Assembly (NCBI GenBank): GCA_023412975.1
Contig: JAEZRB010000074.1
Location: 1-5,610 of the forward strand
DNA length: 5,610 nucleotides
Direction: 5' to 3'
DNA from: Bacteroidota bacterium
GTDB lineage: Bacteria; Bacteroidota; Bacteroidia; Chitinophagales; Chitinophagaceae
Numbering within the stretch: the stretch's first letter is position 1; each line of letters starts with the position of its first letter. The notes beneath the pieces were generated by a model. That model was not told the origin of the DNA, searched no databases, and saw only the letters and a list, made by a program, of their open reading frames with translations. Made by a program: the position numbers and the translations under genes. Below, piece by piece: positions 1-5,610 of the stretch.

Positions 1-938
1 TCTTTACCCTGCGCCACTTTCTGGATCAGGTCGCCAGGTTTTAACTCGCCCGATTTCCATGCTGGTGCACCAGCCACAATGCTGGTCACCTTGATATTTC
101 CTTCATCGTATTGTAACTGCGCACCGATCCCAAAAAAGCGACCGCTCATCTCTTCATCAAAATATCTTTTATCAACTGGTGGGAAAAATTCAGTGTGCGG
201 ATCCATGGTATTGGTAATCGCATTCACAAATACATTGAATTTATCATCGTCATTAAACTTCAAACGAAAACGCTCAAACAGGCGGTCCATTATTTTTACT
301 ACTTTCTCACGGGCTTCTTTCTCCAGCTCTGTGTCTGTCTTTACGACAAAGCCCTCTTTCCCTTTGTTTTTATCACGCGTGTCGAGCAGGTCGGCATAAC
401 GTTCCAGGGTCATAAACTTCAGCTTCTTTCTCCAACGCTCCCTGATCTCTGCTGTTGAGGTGGCCAGTGCAAGTTTATCACCATCCAGGATCACTTCCTC
501 ATCAATGCTAAAATCAAATGGCTTTGCAATTATTTCATGTACTACAGTCGCCGCTTCTTCCATTCGGGTATTGAAGACTTTGCCTGCAGCGAGAAAAAAC
601 TCAACCGGGGCGCCTTTTATCTCATCATCGATCCTTGTTTCAAACCTTTTCTTTAAAGATTCGATATCACTTGCCAGGAACATGTTCTTCTCAGGGTCGA
701 GATCGGTGATAAAACGATTGAAGATCTTCTTCGAAAAATCGTCGTTGATATCCTGTGGACTGAAATGAGCCTGTGATAGCATTTGGCCAACCAGTCTTAG
801 TATCTCTTCATACTTGTTAGGGGGATTCTTATGGCCTGTTCCCATGGTTTGGAATGCCAGGAAAGATCCCGCGATAATCATCAGGATCACGATCGGAAGT
901 CTCTTCATATTCGATAAATATTTTAATGCCTGAAGCAT
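1..938 (-). CDS. prc: Tail-specific (C-terminal processing) protease, N-terminal part
   Basis: This is a periplasmic serine protease of the Prc/Tsp (S41) family, which degrades or trims proteins from their C-termini. I translated 312 codons by hand; the frame stays open to the window edge. Residues 12-30 (KRLPIVILMIIAGSFLAFQ) form a signal peptide or N-terminal anchor. Residues about 40-240 are charged and helical, as in the Tsp N-terminal domain, and include the typical 'FITDLDPEKNMF' (76-87). 'TNTMDPHTEFFPP' (242-254) and 'GRFFGIGAQL' (266-275) are family hallmarks that lead into the PDZ domain (about 268 onward: 'SIVAGAPAWKSGELKPGDLI'). The rest of the PDZ and the Ser/Lys catalytic domain lie outside the window, so catalytic residues cannot be checked. 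Met-1 at 938 gives the longest frame. Met-11 at 908 is a good alternative start, because it puts MKR directly before the hydrophobic segment and a candidate -7 box lies immediately before 938. Neither start has a clear Shine-Dalgarno. The gene is divergent from tRNA-His. Confidence 0.93.
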   Translation of the reverse strand, partial: MLQALKYLSNMKRLPIVILMIIAGSFLAFQTMGTGHKNPPNKYEEILRLVGQMLSQAHFSPQDINDDFSKKIFNRFITDLDPEKNMFLASDIESLKKRFETRIDDEIKGAPVEFFLAAGKVFNTRMEEAATVVHEIIAKPFDFSIDEEVILDGDKLALATSTAEIRERWRKKLKFMTLERYADLLDTRDKNKGKEGFVVKTDTELEKEAREKVVKIMDRLFERFRLKFNDDDKFNVFVNAITNTMDPHTEFFPPVDKRYFDEEMSGRFFGIGAQLQYDEGNIKVTSIVAGAPAWKSGELKPGDLIQKVAQGK

Positions 939-942
939 ATTC

Positions 943-950
943 CAAAATTA
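943..950 (-). promoter_or_regulatory. Candidate -7 promoter element for the protease gene
   Basis: Read on the minus strand this is TAATTTTG, an exact match to the Bacteroidota -7 consensus TAnnTTTG. No TTTG-type -33 element is visible at the usual spacing; that position is occupied by TAAAAGC repeats. Transcription would begin at about 938-940, that is, at the first possible ATG. The transcript would then be leaderless if translation starts at 938, or have a leader of about 30 bases if it starts at 908. Confidence 0.4.
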
Positions 951-963
951 ACGCAAATTCAGA

Positions 964-989
964 GCTTTTAGTGCTTTTAAGGGCTTTTA
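964..989. repeat. Three spaced GCTTTTA direct repeats upstream of the protease
   Basis: GCTTTTA occurs at 964-970, 973-979 and 983-989, with periods of 9 and 10 bases. On the minus strand these read TAAAAGC and lie 14-40 bases upstream of the candidate -7 box of the protease gene. That is where an activator or a non-standard -33 element would sit. The repeats are seen directly; a regulatory role is inference. Confidence 0.4.
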
Positions 990-1039
990 ACAAGGGTTTT
1001 TGATAAGCGGAAAACCTGCTCGTTCTTATATCTTAAATG

Positions 1040-1113
1040 GCCGGGAAGGCGGGAAGAAAGGAAGGATGGACTGACAATCAATTTGAACCTCCCCGTCTCC
1101 CCTCCTTCCCGGC
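1040..1113. repeat. Imperfect long inverted repeat between divergent genes
   Basis: GCCGGGAAGG (1040-1049) and CCTTCCCGGC (1104-1113) are perfectly complementary. The pairing continues inward with several mismatches to about 1065 and 1088: one arm is purine-rich with GGGAAG/GGAAGG units, the other pyrimidine-rich. The loop is about 22 bases. No T-run follows on the plus strand, and the element lies between two divergent transcription units, so it is not an obvious terminator for either. It most resembles a dispersed intergenic palindromic repeat. The remainder of 939-1188 holds the protease and tRNA promoter candidates and no credible gene. Confidence 0.6.
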
Positions 1114-1167
1114 AAAATGAGTTACTTACATACTGTATAACTTATTTTTTTACTTCCTGTTTTTACC

Positions 1168-1175
1168 TATTTTTG
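1168..1175 (+). promoter_or_regulatory. Candidate -7 promoter element for tRNA-His
   Basis: TATTTTTG matches the Bacteroidota -7 consensus TAnnTTTG exactly and ends 14 bases before the tRNA body. Transcription would start near 1179-1180 and leave a short 5' leader of about ten bases for RNase P to remove. The -33 region, around 1143-1150, is a T-run rather than a clear TTTG. Confidence 0.5.
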
Positions 1176-1189
1176 CAGCGCAAAAAATG

Positions 1190-1263
1190 GTGGCTATAGC
1201 TCAGTTGGTTAGAGCATCAGATTGTGGTTCTGAGGGTCGTGGGTTCGAGCCCCATTAGCCACC
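1190..1263 (+). tRNA. trnH: tRNA-His (anticodon GTG)
   Basis: A full cloverleaf can be folded by eye. The acceptor stem is GTGGCTA (1190-1196) with TAGCCAC (1256-1262). The D stem is GCTC/GAGC (1199-1202, 1212-1215). The anticodon stem is TCAGA/TCTGA (1217-1221, 1229-1233) around the loop TTGTGGT, with anticodon GTG at 1224-1226. The T stem is GTGGG/CCCAT (1239-1243, 1251-1255) with loop TTCGAGC. The base before the acceptor stem (1189) is G and the discriminator (1263) is C, giving the extra G-1:C73 pair that identifies histidine tRNAs to HisRS. The 3' CCA is not encoded and must be added after transcription. Confidence 0.98.
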
Positions 1264-1268
1264 CGGTT

Positions 1269-1303
1269 AACCCCGATACGTTTGGCACGAATCGGGGTTT
1301 TTA
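1269..1303 (+). terminator. Intrinsic terminator of tRNA-His
   Basis: AACCCCGAT (1269-1277) pairs perfectly with ATCGGGGTT (1291-1299). An inner CGT/ACG pairing (1279-1281, 1287-1289) closes a five-base loop. A T-tract follows directly (1298-1302, then ATTTTATA). It begins six bases after the tRNA and most likely ends a single-gene transcript. Confidence 0.9.
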
Positions 1304-1387
1304 TTTTATAGGTTCCGTGGTTATTCATGATGGTACCGATAATTAAACTCCGGGTACATCATTTGATTTATACAACACTTTTCATTA

Positions 1388-1984
1388 ATGAATTACTGGT
1401 TGCTCCTGATCCCCCTGCTTACCGCATTTTCCGGATGGATCACTATTCTTGTTATCCGCTACTCTATTTTTAAACCGGTTTCACCGGTAAAGATCCTGGG
1501 ATTCACTATCCAGGGGATTTTTCCCAAATACAAAGCTACGATCGCTCAACAGCTTGGCCGGCTGGCCGCTGCCGAATTCGCGACCCTGGGTACTACTGGT
1601 CAACCAATCACCAATCCCAAAAATTTTGAGACAATAAAGCCACTGATCGAGTCACAGATGGATGACTTTTTACGCAACCGATTGAAGAACCAGATGCCTA
1701 TGATCAGTATGTTCATCGGTGACAAAACCATCGAACAGCTGAAGCTGATCTTTATTAAGGAAATTGAAATGCTTTTCCCAAGGGTTATGCATGAGTTTTC
1801 CGGTCAGCTCAGGAATAATATCGATATCGAAAAGATTATCACCACAAAACTGGACGGCATTAGTCCTGGGCAGGTAGAAAGCTTTTTTGCCAAAAACCTG
1901 GACAAATTCTTTCAAAAAGCCACTGTTTTAGCAGTAATCGTGGGTTTGTTGATCGGGATCATTCAATTGTTGGTTGTAATTTGA
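1388..1984 (+). CDS. DUF445-family membrane protein
   Basis: This encodes a 198-residue protein with one hydrophobic segment at each end (residues 3-24 and about 178-198) and a charged, helical middle. 'GWITILVIRYSIFKP' (16-30) occupies the place of the DUF445 signature that usually reads roughly G-x-x-T-N-x-L-A-I-x-x-L-F-x-P. 'FPKYKATIAQQLGRLAAAE' (45-63) matches the conserved helix after it, and the closing 'GLLIGIIQLLVV' (186-197) is the family's usual C-terminal membrane segment. The molecular function of DUF445 proteins is not established. At about 200 residues this is a compact form with no inserted central region. No Shine-Dalgarno is visible; the start follows an AT-rich stretch. The gene is bounded upstream by the tRNA terminator and downstream by a 148-base gap before the receptor gene, so it is probably transcribed alone. 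The family assignment rests on pattern recognition. Confidence 0.8.
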   Translation: MNYWLLLIPLLTAFSGWITILVIRYSIFKPVSPVKILGFTIQGIFPKYKATIAQQLGRLAAAEFATLGTTGQPITNPKNFETIKPLIESQMDDFLRNRLKNQMPMISMFIGDKTIEQLKLIFIKEIEMLFPRVMHEFSGQLRNNIDIEKIITTKLDGISPGQVESFFAKNLDKFFQKATVLAVIVGLLIGIIQLLVVI

Positions 1985-2004
1985 AGCAAATACCCTCAGT
2001 TACC

Positions 2005-2029
2005 GGCAGGTTTTTATGGCGGTCCTGCC
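2005..2029 (+). other. Short GC-rich hairpin after the DUF445 gene
   Basis: GGCAGG (2005-2010) pairs with CCTGCC (2024-2029) across a 13-base loop, 20 bases after the DUF445 stop codon. The T-run (2011-2015) is in the loop rather than after the stem, so this is not a canonical intrinsic terminator. It could be a weak or factor-dependent stop, or chance. The rest of the 1985-2132 gap holds no exact TAnnTTTG box and no credible gene. Confidence 0.25.
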
Positions 2030-2132
2030 CCTACTCCACTCATAACCAGAAACATACCGCTTATCCAACTGTCAGAAAATAGTCAGCAAGTTCATACAGG
2101 ATTAGGCGTCTAACCTCTACACAACAAAACAC

Positions 2133-4748
2133 ATGAAAAAATCTTTAGTTTCTTCCTTACTTATCCTAAGTGTAATTTTCGCATTCGCGCAGGTGCCCCC
2201 GGGTGCTGGCAACCGCGGAATGGGTGGTCAGCAGATAACCGGCCGCTTATATGGCAAGGTAGTCGAAGCCAAATCTGGTAAAGCCGTAGAGTACGCATCC
2301 GTTCAGTTGCTTCAAAGCAGAATGGACACTGCCACCAAACAAAGAAAAGAAACCGTGATTGGCGGGATGCTAACCCTGCCCAATGGCGATTTCAGTATTG
2401 AAAATGTACCTGTATTCGGGCCACTTCAATTAAAAGTGACCGGCATCGGGTTTAAAGAACATGTTCAAAACGTTTCATTTGAATTAAAAAGAGGTGGTGA
2501 CCCGGCAGCGATGATGAGCGCACTGGATAAAGACCTCGGCAATATTAAAATTGAAATTGAAGAAACAGTACTGGGCAATGTAACCGTTACTTCCGAAAGA
2601 CCCGGTCTGCAACTGGCGATCGACCGCAAGGTGTTTAACGTGGATAAAAACCTGGTATCAGCCGGTGGAACAGCCATTGACATCATGCGCAATATCCCTT
2701 CTTTGAATGTCGACATAGATGGTAACGTAACGATGCGGAATAATACACCACAGTTGTTTGTTGATGGCCGCCCTACTACGCTCACCCTCGAGCAGATCCC
2801 TTCCGATGCTATTCAAAGCGTAGAACTGATCACCAACCCTTCCGCCAAATTTGATGCATCCGGTGGTACAGCAGGTATTCTCAACGTTGTATTGAAAAAA
2901 GAAAAAAAAGTCGGTTATAACGGTAGCGTAAGAGCAAATGTTGACTCACGCGCCCGTGTAGGGTTTGGTGGCGATATCAACCTGCGCCAGAAAAAAGTTA
3001 ACGTCTTTGCAAGTGGTATGTACAACCAGCGTAAATCGATCAGCGATGGTACAACCACACGTACCAACCTGTTTGACAACCCTGACACCTATATCTCGCA
3101 ATATGATCATTCGGTGATGGAAGGACAATTTGGTTTTGCCCGCGCCGGTGTTGACTATTTTATCAGTAACAGGAACACGCTTTCACTCAGCGCCAATATG
3201 GCCAGGGGAAGTTTCAAACCTGGTACAGAGAGCGATATTTATATAGACACATTATTTACATCCGGAAAAACCTCTTCATTTTACAACCGCAACTCCGACG
3301 TAAACGGAAATTTCCGCAACCTCGGAGCAATGCTGAGCTTCAAACACCTGTTTCCAAAGCCAGGTCGTGAGTGGACGGCTGACGCGACCTTCAACAAAAG
3401 CAGGAACAGGAATAACAGCTTTATCGTGACGGATACATTCAATGTTCCGCAACACGACCTGCTGGGTACCTATCGCCAGCAACAATTGATCAGGGGCAAT
3501 AACTCCAACTTTGTGATGCAAACCGATTTCGTAAATCCTATTGATGAAAAATCAAAGATTGAAATGGGGTTAAGGGCACAATTGCGGACAAGCGAAAGTG
3601 CTGGAGCATTTTATGTAGATGACGATGGATTCTGGATGCTCCAGCCTTCCTCGCAAACAAATTACAAGAGCAACGACCAGGTTTATGCGGCTTATGCGGC
3701 TTACTCACGCCAGACTGGCAAATTCGGTTACCAGTTGGGACTTCGTGCTGAAAGTTCGAACTATGAAGGTGAACTGACCTCTACGGGAGAAACATTTGAC
3801 ATTAAGTTCCCCGTGAGCTTATTCCCCAGCGTATTTGTGTCGCAGCAACTGAGCGAATCACAAAGCCTGCAGCTGAACTATAGCCGTCGTATCAATCGTC
3901 CTAATTTCTGGCAGCTGACCCCGATCACGGATTCATCAGACAGGCTCAACCCCAGTAAAGGAAACCCGGGTTTAAGACCTGAGTTTACCAACTCGTTCGA
4001 ACTTTCTTATGAAAAATCATTTAGGAATCGTGGCAATTTCCTCGCGTCAATTTATTACAAACACACCACCGATCTGATCACCCGCTTCCAGGAAAAAGGT
4101 ACCGGTGCCGGTGGAGAAACCGTTGCGTTAAGCACTTTTATAAATGCGAATGCAAGTTATGTAACGGGTATCGAACTGACTTCGAGAAATAATTTTACGA
4201 AATGGTGGGAGTTCACACCGAACTTTAACCTCTACACATCCGATGTTGAGATCGACCTGCCAGGTGAACCAGATCAGCCCAAACTGACGAGCTATTTTGT
4301 AAAAGTCAATAACACATTTAAGCTGCCAAAGAATTTTACCATCCAGTTGTCGGGCGATTACCAGTCTAAAACAATATTGCCTCCTGGTGGCAGGGGCGGC
4401 GGTGGTCGTGGTATGGGCGGCGGCATGTTTGGCGGACCAGCATCTGCATCGCAGGGCTATGTGAGACCAAACTATGGTGTTGATATCGCGGTTCGTTATG
4501 AATTCCTGAAGAACCGTGCAGCATCTATTTCCGCAAATATCAACGATATCTTCCGCACCAGGGTATCGGATATACATTCTGAATCATCATTCATCATCCA
4601 GGATGCATTCCGTCGAAGGGATCCGCAGATCCTGCGGATTAATTTCAGCTGGCGTTTTGGTAAAATAGATCCCAACCTGTTCAAAAGGAAAAACCTGAGA
4701 GCCGAGCAGGGCGCAGGTATGAATGAAGGTATGAATATGGGACAGTAA
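2133..4748 (+). CDS. TonB-dependent receptor-like outer-membrane beta-barrel protein
   Basis: This 871-residue outer-membrane protein probably imports or binds a ligand with energy from TonB; the substrate cannot be read from the sequence. Residues 1-20 are a signal peptide (KKSLVSSLLILSVIFAFAQ) with likely cleavage after AFA. A carboxypeptidase-regulatory-like beta-sandwich follows (about 37-118, 'GRLYGKVVEAKSGKAVEYAS'). The plug-like domain spans about 145-255, with 'DRKVFNVDKNL', 'DIMRNIPSLNVD', 'LFVDGRP' and 'IPSDAIQSVELITNPSAKFD'. The barrel runs from about 260 to 843 and ends in the strand 'ILRINFSWRFG'. 'YSRRINRPNFWQLTP' and 'NPGLRPEFTNSFELSYEKSF' are typical of the OMP_b-brl_3 type. 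Gly/Met/Arg-rich stretches occur after the signal peptide (23-32), in a late barrel loop (752-768) and at the C-terminus (860-871). The length fits the family and the frame is intact. The start is certain because of the signal peptide, although only an A-rich stretch precedes it. No SusD-like partner or regulator is adjacent, so there is no sign of a polysaccharide-utilisation locus. Confidence 0.93.
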   Translation: MKKSLVSSLLILSVIFAFAQVPPGAGNRGMGGQQITGRLYGKVVEAKSGKAVEYASVQLLQSRMDTATKQRKETVIGGMLTLPNGDFSIENVPVFGPLQLKVTGIGFKEHVQNVSFELKRGGDPAAMMSALDKDLGNIKIEIEETVLGNVTVTSERPGLQLAIDRKVFNVDKNLVSAGGTAIDIMRNIPSLNVDIDGNVTMRNNTPQLFVDGRPTTLTLEQIPSDAIQSVELITNPSAKFDASGGTAGILNVVLKKEKKVGYNGSVRANVDSRARVGFGGDINLRQKKVNVFASGMYNQRKSISDGTTTRTNLFDNPDTYISQYDHSVMEGQFGFARAGVDYFISNRNTLSLSANMARGSFKPGTESDIYIDTLFTSGKTSSFYNRNSDVNGNFRNLGAMLSFKHLFPKPGREWTADATFNKSRNRNNSFIVTDTFNVPQHDLLGTYRQQQLIRGNNSNFVMQTDFVNPIDEKSKIEMGLRAQLRTSESAGAFYVDDDGFWMLQPSSQTNYKSNDQVYAAYAAYSRQTGKFGYQLGLRAESSNYEGELTSTGETFDIKFPVSLFPSVFVSQQLSESQSLQLNYSRRINRPNFWQLTPITDSSDRLNPSKGNPGLRPEFTNSFELSYEKSFRNRGNFLASIYYKHTTDLITRFQEKGTGAGGETVALSTFINANASYVTGIELTSRNNFTKWWEFTPNFNLYTSDVEIDLPGEPDQPKLTSYFVKVNNTFKLPKNFTIQLSGDYQSKTILPPGGRGGGGRGMGGGMFGGPASASQGYVRPNYGVDIAVRYEFLKNRAASISANINDIFRTRVSDIHSESSFIIQDAFRRRDPQILRINFSWRFGKIDPNLFKRKNLRAEQGAGMNEGMNMGQ

Positions 4749-4776
4749 GGAAATGGAATTAAGTTAGAATAATAGG

Positions 4777-4837
4777 AAAAACTGAAACCACGGGGGATAG
4801 AGAAATTATCTCTATGTAAGCCGTGGTTTCTCTTTTT
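4777..4837 (+). terminator. Two-tier intrinsic terminator after the receptor gene
   Basis: The outer stem is GAAACCACGG (4784-4793) with CCGTGGTTTC (4821-4830). An inner stem, ATAGAGA (4797-4803) with TCTCTAT (4809-4815), closes the loop AATTA. AAAAA (4777-4781) and TTTTT (4833-4837) extend the stem past a two-base mismatch and supply the T-tract. The structure starts about 30 bases after the receptor stop and should separate that transcript from the glycosyltransferase gene. The A-tract on the other arm would let it work on the minus strand too, although no gene there needs it. Confidence 0.9.
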
Positions 4838-4847
4838 ATGGTCACGA

Positions 4848-4923
4848 TTGACACTAAGACTTGCACAAAGGGCACGAAAAAACTCAATAACTCTCTCTCT
4901 CCGTGTTTCCCCTCCGTGTCCAA
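4848..4923. repeat. Degenerate intergenic repeat with CAC and CTCCGTGT units
   Basis: The left part carries CAC units at 4852, 4864 and 4873 in a purine-rich context (CACTAAG, CACAAAG, CACGAAA). The right part has CTCCGTGT twice (4899-4906 and 4912-4919, period 13) after a CT dinucleotide run. The outer ends pair as TTGACAC against GTGTCCAA with one bulge, and CACAAAG partly pairs with CTCCGTG. It resembles a decayed dispersed intergenic repeat rather than coding DNA. The stretch from here to 4971 shows no gene. Confidence 0.4.
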
Positions 4924-4971
4924 TTCTCCGCTTTAAGGAGTCCTGGCACACCATTCTCACCTGAAGAAAAG

Positions 4972-4979
4972 TATATTTG
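4972..4979 (+). promoter_or_regulatory. Candidate -7 promoter element for the glycosyltransferase gene
   Basis: TATATTTG matches TAnnTTTG exactly and ends six bases before the chosen ATG. Transcription would start near 4983, leaving a leader of only a few bases. No clear -33 TTTG is seen upstream. The match could be accidental, but it lies just where the terminator upstream makes a new promoter necessary. Confidence 0.4.
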
Positions 4980-4985
4980 ATCCCT

Positions 4986-5610
4986 ATGAAGCCGCCAGGC
5001 AAATCCAAAAGTCTTGTATTTACTGTCACCAACGATCTTTCTTACGACCAGCGAATGATCCGCATTTGCACTTCACTGGCGCATGCCGGCTATGCAGTCA
5101 CCCTGGTGGGCCGCAGGATGCCGGACTCTGTTCCACTCCGCGAAATGCCTTTTTCACAAAAAAGACTGGGCTGTTTTTTTTCAAAAGGAAAACTGTTTTA
5201 CGCGGAATACAATATCCGGCTGTTTTTCTACCTGCTTTTTAATAAAATGGACCTTGTCTGCGCCATCGATCTCGATACGATCCTCCCCTGCTTCTGGGTT
5301 TCAAAAATTAAAGGAATAAAACGAGTTTATGATGCACATGAACTTTTCTGCGAAATGAAAGAGATCGTGCAGAGGCCCGCCGTCTATAAAACCTGGAAAT
5401 GGATCGAAAGAAAAACTGTACCCGGGTTTCGCCTGGGCTATACCGTCAACCAACCCATCGCGGATGAGTTTAAAAAAATGTATGACCGCGATTATATTGT
5501 CATTCGCAATGCACCTGTTTTAAAACCCATTACCATTCCAGAGAAGCCGGAAAAATATATTTACTACCAGGGCGCGGTTAATGAAGGGCGTAGTTTTGAA
5601 ACATTGATCC
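4986..5610 (+). CDS. GT4-like glycosyltransferase, N-terminal part
   Basis: The frame is open from ATG 4986 to the window edge (208 codons); I translated it by hand. It begins a Rossmann-like donor/acceptor fold: 'LVFTVTNDLSYDQRMIRIC' (10-28) and 'LAHAGYAVTLVGRRMP' (31-46) are typical of GT-B enzymes of the GT4 group. 'DLVCAIDLDTILP' (89-101), 'RVYDAHELFCEM' (113-124) and 'YTVNQPIADEFKKMY' (152-166) are further hallmarks. 'VIRNAPV' (172-178) marks the domain linker, and 'YIYYQGAVNEGRSFETLI' (191-208) opens the second domain. The C-terminal donor-binding half, with the expected E-x7-E motif, lies outside the window. Such enzymes transfer sugars from nucleotide-sugar donors to lipids, glycans or proteins; neither donor nor acceptor can be told here. 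An in-frame stop at 4962-4964 limits upstream starts. The only other early ATG (codon 24) would remove the conserved first strand, so 4986 is preferred. No Shine-Dalgarno is clear. Confidence 0.9.
   Translation, partial: MKPPGKSKSLVFTVTNDLSYDQRMIRICTSLAHAGYAVTLVGRRMPDSVPLREMPFSQKRLGCFFSKGKLFYAEYNIRLFFYLLFNKMDLVCAIDLDTILPCFWVSKIKGIKRVYDAHELFCEMKEIVQRPAVYKTWKWIERKTVPGFRLGYTVNQPIADEFKKMYDRDYIVIRNAPVLKPITIPEKPEKYIYYQGAVNEGRSFETLI

Noticed and set aside
79..768. Plus-strand open frames of 87-106 codons
   Set aside because: They lie opposite the protease reading frame, whose minus-strand translation has clear Tsp/PDZ hallmarks. Their Ser/Phe/Leu-rich composition is that of an antisense shadow.
1130..1138. 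Small palindrome ATACTGTAT upstream of tRNA-His, considered as an operator
   Set aside because: The symmetry stops at nine bases and no second half-site or known operator is recognisable.
1190..1310. The tRNA-His 3' end as an integration (att) site
   Set aside because: No integrase gene, no visible repeat of the tRNA 3' end elsewhere in the window and no mobile-element genes; the next gene is an ordinary DUF445 protein.
2016..2045. A nine-codon open frame (ATG at 2016, stop TAA) before the receptor gene, considered as a leader peptide
   Set aside because: There is no ribosome-binding signal, no run of regulatory codons and no attenuator-like alternative hairpin pair. An open frame this short is expected by chance.
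4128..4577. Minus-strand open frame of 149 codons inside the receptor gene
   Set aside because: It is fully antisense to conserved barrel sequence and shows no family features. It is probably open because of the codon pattern of the Gly-rich region.
4496..5032. Minus-strand open frame of 178 codons across the receptor end, terminator and glycosyltransferase start
   Set aside because: It would cross a strong terminator hairpin and overlap two well-supported genes. Its product shows no recognisable domain.
5083..5319. Plus-strand open frame of 78 codons
   Set aside because: It overlaps the glycosyltransferase in another frame. The glycosyltransferase frame carries conserved GT4 motifs through the same stretch.

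Overview
The window looks like ordinary chromosomal DNA from a member of the Bacteroidota, probably the Chitinophagaceae or close relatives. Three signs point there: a large outer-membrane TonB-dependent receptor of the carboxypeptidase-regulatory plus plug plus OMP_b-brl_3 type; start codons without clear Shine-Dalgarno sequences; and Bacteroidota-type -7 promoter elements (TAnnTTTG) in three intergenic positions. The phylum is fairly secure. The family is an inference from the style of the proteins, as no database search was possible.

Layout. Positions 1-938 on the minus strand hold the N-terminal 312 codons of a tail-specific (C-terminal processing) protease; the window edge cuts it at the start of its PDZ domain. 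A divergent intergenic region (939-1188) follows, with a candidate protease promoter, three TAAAAGC repeats and an imperfect inverted repeat, and then a plus-strand tRNA-His(GTG) with its own candidate promoter and intrinsic terminator. Next are a 198-residue DUF445-family membrane protein (1388-1984) and an 871-residue TonB-dependent receptor-like outer-membrane protein (2133-4748) that ends in a strong two-tier terminator. After a repeat-like intergenic stretch, the 5' part of a GT4-like glycosyltransferase (from 4986) runs off the right end.

The genes read as independent units rather than one system. The protease is divergent, the tRNA has its own terminator, the DUF445 gene and the receptor are 148 bases apart, and a terminator separates the receptor from the glycosyltransferase. 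A loose common theme is the cell envelope: periplasmic proteolysis, inner membrane, outer-membrane uptake and perhaps surface glycan synthesis. I see no evidence of a mobile element, CRISPR array, defence system or biosynthetic cluster, and no convincing undescribed system. The observations most worth checking are the -7 elements lying only a few bases from two start codons, the intergenic inverted repeats, and the Gly/Met-rich segments of the receptor.
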